Source of the DNA: Zygnema cylindricum
Lineage: Eukaryota > Streptophyta > Zygnematophyceae > Zygnematales > Zygnemataceae
NCBI GenBank assembly: GCA_037447655.1
Contig: JBBHKE010000387.1
Coordinates: 1 to 64,000, forward strand
Direction: 5' to 3'
DNA length: 64,000 nt
Program-made: the position numbers and the translations under genes
Shown: positions 55,871 through 64,000 of the stretch, in pieces
How positions within the stretch are numbered: position 1 is the first letter of the stretch
How the letters are laid out: each line of letters begins with the position of its first letter
The notes under the pieces: model-generated
What the model saw: the letters and a program-made list of their open reading frames with translations, nothing else
Database searches by the model: none
Told to the model about the DNA's origin: nothing

Positions 55871-57736
55871 GCTGAAATTAAATCTCAGGAATATGTCATT
55901 TTTGATACTCTCAAAACCACTTACTTTCTAGTGGTTCAGCAACCTATTGCAGAGCAAGTTTCTTCTGATCAACAGGATCATGTACAGCCTCAACATGAGC
56001 AAGCTAATAGGCTCCAGGAGCAGCCACGGCAGATTACAAGACAAACAAGGAACGCACGACAGCCATCGGTCTCCACCTCAGAATTTCCGAGGGGAAGGAG
56101 ATCTACCAACCGTCTGCAATCAAGTTCCCACTTTGCATTTTCTTCAACTTCAAGAGAACCTCTGACCATCCGGGAGGCCTTCTCATCAACCGAAAGAACT
56201 CACTGGATTGAGGCAGCAAATGACAAGATCAAATCGATAATGGAGGCTCAAACGTGGGAGTTAGTAGATCTTCCTCCAGACCGAAAAGCTATTGGCAGCA
56301 AATGGGTGTTCAAAGTTAAGTTAAATCCGGATGGAACAATCAAGAGATACAAAGCCAGACTTGTGGCAAAGGGTTATAATCAGAAGGAGGGAATTGGTTT
56401 TGAGGAAACCTTCTCTCCGGTGGTAAGGTTTCCAACTGTCAAAATTCTGTTAGGTCTACCTGCAATTGAAAATATGGAAGTTCATCAAATGGATGTAAAG
56501 ACAACTGTTTTTCATGGAAAGCTTGAAAAAACTATCTATATGAAGCAACCAGAAATCTATGAAGAGACAGGAAAGGAAAGACTAGTCTGTAAACTATTGA
56601 AATCATTGTATGGGTTGAAACAAGCCCCTAAACAATGGAACTTGAAGTTGGATGATTTCGTAACTGGACTAGGCTTTAAAAGATTAAATTCTGATAATTC
56701 TGTGTATGTTCTACAAGGAAATAATAGGATACTCTATATTGCTGTATATGTAGATGATCTGCTGCTTATCAGCAAATCTATGGATAAAATAAATCGTATT
56801 AAGGGAGCCTTAAACTCCAGATTCGAGATGAAGGATCTTGGTGAAGCCAAATATTTATTAGGGATACAAGTAGAGAGAGATAGAAATAAGAGACAGATAA
56901 TGATAACTCAAAAAGAAGTCATAGGTTCCATGCTTGAAAAATTTGAAATGAATGAAGTAAAAGGGTGTGTAACTCCTATGGAATTCCGACAGAAATTAGA
57001 GGGAAGTGACTCTGATTCAAGAATTATTCTAGTCAATGAGAGCCTAGAGTTAGGGGAGGAGGTTTTTATGGCATCAAAACCATACAGACAAGTAGTCGGT
57101 AGCCTCATATATTTTATGAACTGCACGAGGCCTGACATTCCAGCTGTTGTTGGCTCTTTAAGTAGAAGTCTGCAGAATCCGAAATAGGCAGATTCAGATG
57201 CTGCAAAGAGAGTTCTGAGATACCTGGCAGGAACTCGAAATCTCAAGCTTGTTCTTGGAGAAGGAGAAGTAAAACTGCAAACTTGGAGCGATGCTACCTA
57301 TAGTGACATGCCTAGCAGGAAATCTACTACAGGTTTTGTTTTGCAGATTGGAAATGGAACTTGCTGCTAGAGTAGCAAACTTCAAAAGGTCACAGCCCTG
57401 TCAACAATGGAATCACAATATATGGCAGCAAGCTCTGCCCTCAAGGAACTCCTATGGGTGAAGGCACTTTTGCAAGAATTGGGATACATGCAAACTGGTC
57501 CTCAAGTGATCTGGTGTGACAACCAGGCACCAATGGCAATCGCATCCAATCCGAGCCACCACTTAAAGAGTAAGCACATGGATGTCAGACTACATTTTGT
57601 CAAAGAGAAGGTTCTTGCTACAGGCATAAAACTGTGTTATTTGCCTGATGAAAACATGGTTGCAGACATGCTTACTAAAGCTCTACATGCACCTAAATTT
57701 CACTTTTGTAGACAAGCTATTGGTCTGAGTGAATAG
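55871..57736 (+). pseudogene. B2 reverse transcriptase-RNase H
   Basis: Open from 55220 through to a stop at 57185, so integrase core and all of RT lie in one 655-codon frame. RT motifs: KWVFKVKLNPDGTIKRYKAR, MDVKTTVFHGKLEK, SLYGLKQAPKQWN, YVDDLLLISKS. The connection has TRPDIPAVVGSLSRS. After the stop at 57185 and another near 57369 (both shared with B1), RNase H continues: TWSDATYS (Asp kept), STMESQYMA, CDNQAPMAIA, MVADMLTKAL. The best preserved RT in the window. Confidence 0.9.
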
Positions 57737-57759
57737 CTAAGACTAAACCTTTAGGGGAG

Positions 57760-58724
57760 TGTTTGTTTTAAAGCTCTATGCTCTGTAGATAAGGCTATGA
57801 TGGGAGGTTTATAACTTAGAATATTTTTGGATCATTGAAGTTGTAATACTTACCTTGTAAAGTGTGACAATGGATGAGTAACTCTGGAGTGTAGTGTACG
57901 GTGTGATAGACACGCGTCTGTATGAGGGACAATACAAAAAAGGCGGAATGATTCTAGACACATGTAACACATCGAACGAAGTCAAACCGGCGCATCGGAC
58001 GGAAGAAAAGGAATACCAAACATCTGGGAAAACAAGTGTGAAGAATAAATACAGGACGTCGATTTGAACTGAACTAACGGTTACGATTTGAGTGTGGACC
58101 ACAAGTGACGAAGTACTCCGTAAGCACTCCAAATATTCGTACAAGATTAACCACAGCCGGAACGACTTATTTGACTACTGCTGTCTAAGCAACAACATTG
58201 TGTGTACGACGCCAAATGAAGAAAACCTGAAGAAACGTTTTCTGGAGTTTAGTGAATTAAATTTAGTGTGACACTACTTGATTTAGGTTAGTGGCAAACG
58301 AGATTTTTTGGAAGTTCATTAGGTACTCTATCGTACTATAGTACAGTACGACTATTCATATACTACAATTTGATTGGTAAAAAGGATCAGTATATAAACA
58401 ATCAGTGTATAAAAGTTTAGGACTAAAAAATATTTTGTTAACCAGTTTTGAGATAATGCAAATCTGAATGCAGTTTTTGTGAAACTTACAGATGTCATAT
58501 CTTATGGTTTACAGATTCAATTGTGCTATAATTTTGGGAGTTGACAGTGTGTATGCAGGTGATATATTATGTTGAATTTGGTGTAAGTTGTATTTGTGGA
58601 TCAGGTTTTATAGTGAGTGAAACGTCAGTGTTTGATTGGTTTCTGGGTTAGCTTCTGTGTAAGTTATGTCTACTTCTACCACCACTGCTGCAGCTCCACC
58701 TGTACCGGTAGTTATATAACAACA
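57760..58724 (+). repeat. 3' LTR of B2 (965 bp)
   Basis: TGTTTGTTTTAAAGC to ATAACAACA. The first ~500 bp carry the same 3'-specific variants as the B1 3' LTR. Around 58310-58340 it switches to 5'-type bases (GTTCATTAGGTACTCTATCG), then back at AAACTTACAG. Confidence 0.92.
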
Positions 58725-59640
58725 GTATATTCTCCCCCATTATCATTCCTTATTCTCTTAATGGGGGTTCCATGCAAGTTCTCACTCTAGACTTTATATT
58801 TTTTGAAGTAAGTAGATGTATCAGACTTTGTTTTTAGGAAGTAGACTCCGGAGTACCTAGACTAGTCATCAGTTATTGTTAGCATAAACCTTTTCTCTTT
58901 AAACGAAGGTACTTTTGCAAGTCCCCATATATCTGTGTGGAATAGATCTAGTACCTTTTTCCCGGTATATACGGCGGCTTTTGGAAAACGAAGTCTATCA
59001 GCTTTTCTTTGAGCACATCCACTACAATCATCTACCATTTCATTATCACCAAACTGAATGCCTTCTTCTACACCAAGCTTCTTCATTTCCCTCAACCTAT
59101 CGAAATGCACATGCACCAACCGCTTATGCGAAATCATCATTTTTGGAACACCAACATAGTAAACATTATTCTTTTCATAACTCAAGTTAAGCCTAAACAT
59201 GCATAGGCTACCTTTACCTACCGTGAAGTAGACTTCATCCCCATTCTTAGCTGTAAAGACTCCCTTTCTAGTGAAGGTATCAAACTCTTGTTCATCTAAT
59301 ACAGATGTAGAGACAAGATTTTTGCTCAGCTGAGGAATGTAGTGTACATCTGAGAATGTGAGTATAGAAGTCTTTCCCTTCTCTAAGACTTTCAAATCTA
59401 CTGACCCCACTAGATCTGTAGTAACCACTCTTCTATCCCCATAGTCCATCTCTACTGTAGGGATCTTTCTTAGTTTAATGAAAAGTTGTTTATCACGACA
59501 CATATGCATGGATACACCTAAGTCGATGATCCATCCTTCTTGTGGAGCTTCTCGAATTTCTCCATGGGCACACTTCAGTCTCCAAGGGACCTCCTTCTCC
59601 TCCAGACTCGTGTGAAGAAGAAGCTCCCCATCTTACTCAG
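58725..59640 (-). pseudogene. A3 integrase-protease, continued after B2
   Basis: Open from 59509 to 58862: protease C-terminal part, zinc module (SHKRLVHVHFDR, first aromatic Trp changed; CSGCAQRK) and HTDIWGLAK with the first catalytic Asp. The protease core lies at 59500-59540 with a stop nearby. The second Asp block (SDNG-like) is right at the B2 border. Confidence 0.85.
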
Positions 59641-60623
59641 AGGACTCGTCCTCGATTTCTCCTATCACCTTTGTGACCACAAGTGCCTTTTTCTTCCCTC
59701 CGGAAGAACCCCCTCCACGGTCTTCTTGGAGCCTCAACTTCGACAGCTTGACACAATCCGTGATAAAGTGTCCTGGCTTTTTGCAAAAATGACAAAGGCC
59801 TTTTGCGGACCTCGGTCCTCCAGACTGATCTCTTTCCCCTTTGTACGGTTTCTTCGGATTCTTCTTCCATCGGTCCCCTTCTACAGCCAGAGCTTGAATG
59901 CTCTTTCCTCCTATCCTAATCTCCATGGTGTTTTCCTGCACAAGTATCATCTGGACCACTGTATTCCACTTCCATGAACTGTCAGTCATTTCCTGTACTA
60001 GGTATACTATGTTCTCGTACTCGTCTAGTAACTTCATGATGAGAGTGTTAACTTTCATCTTCATTGTACCTGTCCACCCGGCACTTTCCATCTCCATATA
60101 CAAACAAGAAAGATCATTACAATAATCTAACATCTTTCCTCTTTTGTAAGTGTAACTCACTAGCTTCTGCTGAGCCAATTAGAGCTCTTGAATAGTACCA
60201 TCTCTATAGATATTCACCAAACTCACTCACAACTCCTGGGCTTTGTAAATGTGAAGGTGAGGGGTGGCCAAAGCTTAAGTGAGGTGCCTTAGAATGAAGT
60301 TCTAGGCAAGCATGTTTACGTCTTACCACATTTGAGTATCGTTTTCAACGGTCTTCCCAACCGCCGCTCCCAATGCCGTGGCAATATGAGTGAGGGGTGT
60401 CTCTTTCCCTTTCCCTTTTTTGGACACACTGCTGTCCCAATCATCTGCCTCCTTCGCTAAAGCAGTCGTTGCTGCAAGAAACCTTACACCTACAAATCCT
60501 GGTGGAGTTTCTAAAGGTGGACGTTTTACTTGTCCACTAACGATACCCCAGTATCGTTTATCGCACAAAGCCCCTATCATCATGGCTTCAAGGTGGGCAC
60601 CCTAGAGGGTGGGCCCATAACCT
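59641..60623 (-). pseudogene. A3 gag remnant
   Basis: N-terminal part 60583-60323 (MMIGALCDKRYWGIVSGQVK) and capsid plus nucleocapsid 60178-59641 (KRGKMLDYCNDLSCLYMEME; knuckle CHFCKKPGHFITDC intact near 59750-59795). The frame breaks between 60180 and 60320. The first block is shortened between the PBS and MMIG. Its start would be in the LTR. Confidence 0.85.
60609..60623 (-). other. Primer-binding site of A3
   Basis: In sense GGTTATGGGCCCACC, identical to A4 and A7, right after LTR end TATTGCA. Confidence 0.85.
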
Positions 60624-61662
60624 GCAATAATGTGTCCTCGATTGGACTACATAATTCAGGAAGCCTCTAGATAGTTTTTAACTAACCCACTTTAAGCCAC
60701 AACCACTGCTGCCCCAGAAGGCAAACTGACAGTCTGAAAGCACCTCTTTGCAGGTTGGACTTTCTTGAGTCCGTAGCAAAAAAAATCAATGAAAACTGCC
60801 AACCAGCCGATAAATTATGGGGTGGCAAAGATGCCTATTTTATAGAAACCCTCAAGAGGAGAGGTGACTGTATCTCAAAAACACTAAGTCCTAATTCTCT
60901 CTAATAACTCCTATCTACTAAAGTACGGACCAATCATATTACTGTACCGTACAAGAAAGTACTAATGTTGGTGTACCTTTTGTATGACCAATGTACGACA
61001 AGACTATTACGTGGACGCGTGCCCTCGTTTTACTCGTCCTTAGATTCCTCAAAATTCCCGCGATTAAATGTGATCTCTCCACGTGGCGCCAGGTCATGCC
61101 ATGTCACAAAAAGCCAAAGTGACCACTCTTGGATCTTAGCGATGATGTGCGCCGTTGGATAAGAACCAAAATGAAATCTCAGCCGTTATAAATACTTGCG
61201 CGATATTTGTTTCGATGTCGAAACAAAATGCGCGGTATCCGTTTCGAAACCATACTGTACTCCGTACTTTACAAAATTGTATCTATGTATCTCTTATACA
61301 GTTTCAGTTAAATGAATTAGTTCACTCCTAAATAATTAAATATTTATCAAACCTTATAACATTTAGCATTGGTTCTAGACTAATAGGATAAAGCTGAGCG
61401 CTACTGGCCAACTTGACGAGCGGCAGGCACCAGGATCAAATCCTGGGTCCGTCAAGTATATTTTTAGTAACCTACTAAAAAACAACTGTTTGTTGAGCTA
61501 AGGCAAACATGGTTCAACCACTTTCTTTATCCTTCAGTGACTACAACAAGTATGGTGGCTAGAGAGAGGAGGTGAAGGCAGGTTGTCCGCCCTTTTCTTT
61601 TTCTTTTTTATACTGTTATATTTATACCTAGAAAATACTCTATAAATCTAGTAATTTCAACG
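60624..61662 (-). repeat. 5' LTR of A3 (1039 bp)
   Basis: Complete; outer TG mutated to CG at 61662. Close to the partial 3' LTR at 49591-50212. Contains module T61 and ACGT elements (CCACGTGGC near 61078). The R/U5 hairpins near 60736-60772 are degraded. Confidence 0.88.
61370..61465 (+). other. tRNA-like module T61 in A3 5' LTR
   Basis: A box TAGACTAATAGG (61376-61387), B box GGATCAAATCC (61433-61443), T-arm CCAGG/CCTGG, TTTTT at 61461-61465. Confidence 0.65.
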
Positions 61663-62296
61663 CATAGAACAAGTTAAAGTTTCAATGCAGACGTCATTTT
61701 GCATGAAATAAATTAATCGGACATTTGTTTCGACGGCCGACATTTAATGTCGGATTTAATCCGACGACATATATCACTGCCAAGATCGCGGAATGGTCAA
61801 TTTTGCGTTTATAGACGTGGCATGACTTGGCGCCACGTGGAGGGATAACATTTGGTTGCGGGATTTCCGGAGAACATACGGACAAGTGGAAAGATGACAC
61901 GCGTCCACTCAGTGGCCTTGTAGTACACAAGACGTACAGAAAGACGTCGGCCGTAGTACCTTTCTGTACTTTACTGTCATGTGATTGGTTTGTACTTTAG
62001 TAGATAGGGGTTGCAAGAGGGATTCATGATTTAGGAAAATTTGGTAGGTGCCACCTCTCTCTTAGAGAGCTTTGTATAAAATTGGCAATTTTGCTGGCTC
62101 ATCACTTATCCATTGGTTCGTCGTTTTCAGTGATTCTTTTTGCTACATACTTATAGAAGTCTAAGCTGCACAGGGGTAGAGTCAGACTGTGAGTTTCTCT
62201 TCTTAGGCAGCAGTGGTTGTGGATTGAAGTGGGTTAGTTTAAAATTAAATAGAGGCTTCTTGAATTCTGTAGTCCAATGGAGGACACAGAATTCCA
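61663..62296 (+). repeat. Partial A-family LTR, 3' two thirds
   Basis: Matches 39687-40331. ACGT pair near 61813-61840. Ends ATGGAGGACACAGAATTCCA, the LTR-borne gag start. A3 abuts its left side; right of 62296 is an LTR in the other orientation, not a PBS. Confidence 0.82.
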
Positions 62297-62317
62297 GCTC
62301 GCAAAAACTGTGACGTA

Positions 62318-62351
62318 CTACACCCCTGTGTAGGGTGGACTCTTCTGAGTC
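62318..62351 (-). other. Paired R/U5 hairpins
   Basis: CTACAC/GTGTAG (62318-62333, 4-nt loop) and GACTC/GAGTC (62338-62351). Confidence 0.65.
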
Positions 62352-62862
62352 GCCAGCAAAAAGAATCACTTAAATTGTTCACTTGGGCATTAAGTTATGG
62401 CCGGCCAAAGATGACCTATAATTACCAAAGCACTCTGGGAGAGAGGCGGCTACCTTAAATTTTTCTAAGTCCTAAGCTCCCTCTCTAAACCTACTACTAG
62501 TGTACCCTAAACAATCAAATGATTGTAAGGTATAATAAGGTACAGGTAAAGGTGTTTTTTTTGTACGGCAATAGTACGGCATGGCTGTTTCTATGACGCG
62601 TGTTAGTTCTTGAGCCGTTGTTGCTCCTCCCGTAATATCGGCAGTTCAACCAAATCTCGCCACGTGTTGTCTGCTGACATTGGCTTGCAAACCACCAAAT
62701 GTCTACTCCGAAATTTCGGCTCCGCCGCGAGTCGTCGATCGCGAACGACATTTGATTTTGTCCGTTGAAATTAGATGTCGTTTCGTTTATTTCGTATGGT
62801 ACAATATTTCGTGCATCACTATTTGAATATTTATCACATAATACATATGTAACGCTTCATCA

Positions 62863-62951
62863 AGACGTATTGGATAAAGTGAACGTCTACGCCGTATGGC
62901 AGTTATCCGGAGGTCACAGGTTCAATTCCTTCTCTTGCCAGCCTATCTTTT
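62863..62951 (+). other. tRNA-like module T62
   Basis: A-box region AGACGTATTGGATAAAG (weak), B box GGTTCAATTCC (62919-62929), TTTT at 62948-62951. Confidence 0.5.
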
Positions 62952-63123
62952 GCATGGGTTGTTTCTTCTGTCTGTCTTCTCCTTATCTGCCTTGTGTCTG
63001 TCTTCTCCTTATCTGAGACAGCCATGGCTGCCTGCCAGTTCTCAGTGACTACAACAAGTATGAGAACTGTAGAATAACCATAGATTTAACAAAAGATAGA
63101 ATATAAAATACTTATTTTCAACA

Positions 63124-63400
63124 TAAAGACCGTAGGTGACCTGAAAAATCACCTAACATATAATTCTGAAAGGGCAAGAGGCAAGATCTCTAAGTGGGCG
63201 GTGGACAGTTTAAGATCGGGTCTTTCGCTAGATGCTAAGCTAGGCGTTTTAGGTTAAGCTAAAGGAACAAAAAAGGAAAACTGACTTAATAACGTAAACA
63301 AGAATAAAAAAGCTAACTAAATAACGTAAACTTGAATGCTAGTTTTCGTTATTAAATAAATTATAGAGATAACAGAGATAAAAGAAAAGCTTCTAACAAA
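63124..63400. other. No gene recognised
   Basis: AT-rich. A short duplicated phrase (AATAACGTAAAC) occurs at about 63290 and 63330. No TE end or ORF supported. Confidence 0.4.
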
Positions 63401-63413
63401 TGACTAAGTCTAA

Positions 63414-63665
63414 CACTTTCAATATCTCTCCTTCTGATGTCTCTCTTTCCGAACTCTCTCTTTCCAGTGTCACTACTTCTATTGCCTCTCCTTCCGATAT
63501 CTTTCTTTTCAACGTCTCTTATTTTAACGTGTCTTCTTCTAATGCCTCTCTCTCCTTCCATCTTCTCTCTTTCCGACCTCTCTCCTTCCAGTGTCTCTCC
63601 TTTCATCGTCTCTCCTACATTGCGTTTCCTTCTATTATCCCTCTTTCTGATGTCTCTCATTTCCT
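63414..63665. repeat. Degenerate 15-bp minisatellite
   Basis: About 16-17 units built on TCTCTCCTTCTGATG-like words. The minus strand is open for 99 codons with a five-residue period (KRDIR, RRDIE, GERSE types), a by-product of the 15-bp unit. Confidence 0.8.
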
Positions 63666-63689
63666 TGACATTATGATGCTAAGCACTCC

Positions 63690-64000
63690 ATGATATATCT
63701 ACACAATGAATCCGACCGTCCTCCTTTTATGTCTGTTTATTTAAGCTGTTATAATAGGAAAGTTCTGTCAGTCCACAAATAAGAAGCTTTTATTAAAACA
63801 ATCACCGTTGCCCTAATTGCAAGCATTTATTAAAAAAATCACCGTTACCCTAATTGCATTATCCCCAGTATCTCCACTCTATCTCCGCTGTATCTCCAGT
63901 ATCCCCAGTATCTCCACAGTATCTCCCACAATCTTTATTTTTTTAAGTTGTCTCCAAAAATTGCATGGAATTAAGATTCTTCTCAATCTCCTCCCTCCTA
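63690..64000. other. No gene; short tandem duplications
   Basis: A ~40-bp unit with ATCACCGTTGCCCTAATTGC is duplicated at 63788-63860. A short TATCTCCAC/GTATCTCC word is repeated at 63870-63930. Confidence 0.6.

Larger units (their letters stand above)
52637..58724 (+). mobile_element. Copia retrotransposon B2, complete (6088 bp)
   Basis: Nearly identical to B1 over its length. TSD ATATA (52632-52636) / GTATA (58725-58729), one mismatch. Inserted into A3 integrase, opposite to A3. A3 coding order resumes cleanly at both ends. Confidence 0.94.
62297..63123 (-). repeat. A-family LTR, missing ~105 bp of U5
   Basis: Starts TGTTGAAAATAAG at 63123; same subgroup as the A6 LTR. U3 core GTGACTACAACAAGTA between perfect arms CAGTTCTCA (63036) and TGAGAACTG (63061). 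No internal region on either side. Confidence 0.8.

Noticed and set aside
63361-63660. Charged 99-residue protein as a gene
   Set aside because: Five-residue periodicity follows from the 15-bp minisatellite; no start context or neighbouring signals.

Overview
Eukaryotic, most likely plant or algal, repeat-only DNA. I find no host gene, rRNA or working tRNA gene. Nearly everything is Ty1/copia LTR retrotransposon DNA: gag CCHC knuckle, DSGA-type protease, HHCC/DDE integrase, YVDD reverse transcriptase and DEDD RNase H, in that copia order. All copies are broken by stops, frameshifts, nested insertions and junctions. The primer-binding site of the main families is complementary to the anticodon arm of a plant-type initiator tRNA-Met. 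That points to a green lineage, but I cannot name the species. The sequence is AT-rich except for a GC-rich stretch near 15.2-16.1 kb. A 10-base run of N (27838-27847) marks an assembly gap.

Layout. 1-88: end of an unclassified element E. 89-2596: minus-strand copia A0. 2597-8675: minus-strand copia A4, nearly complete. 8766-13867: minus-strand copia A6, its LTR split by a solo LTR (9217-10257). 13868-16160: second E copy with a GC-rich broken ORF. 16165-18640: pieces of C-family LTRs, minisatellites, A-family LTR scraps and one orphan satellite unit. 18641-20385: a gag-only frame (F). 20581-22277: 3' end of C1. 22278-26847: about 22 units of a roughly 200-bp satellite. 26848-28051: C-family LTR. 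28052-32596: plus-strand A7. 32597-33372: inverted A8 fragment. 33373-38957: minus-strand copia D, a different lineage, with a solo LTR inside. 39200-49574: plus-strand A2, split by B1. 49591-61662: minus-strand A3, split by B2. 61663-63123: two LTRs in opposite orientation. 63124-64000: simple-sequence duplications and a 15-bp minisatellite.

Most notable observations. (1) The roughly 1.03-kb A-family LTRs carry, in U3 and antisense to the element, a tRNA-like module with A box, B box and a downstream T-run, found in 10 LTR copies at the same relative place. (2) The PBS matches a half-tRNA(iMet) primer, as in Drosophila copia. (3) In families A, B and C a gag start codon lies inside the LTR; in A and B the reading frame runs through the LTR end and the PBS, so the PBS is translated. 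(4) Just downstream of the LTR TATA box are two adjacent hairpins, the second with stem sequences that change while pairing is kept. (5) B1 and B2 have different target-site duplications, yet their 5' LTRs resemble each other and their 3' LTRs resemble each other. Simple independent retrotransposition does not predict this.

The pieces work together only as parasites: LTRs supply promoter, start codon and primer site, gag-pol would supply particle, protease, integrase and RT/RNase H. Shared disabling mutations suggest several copies were mobilised in trans or copied as DNA.
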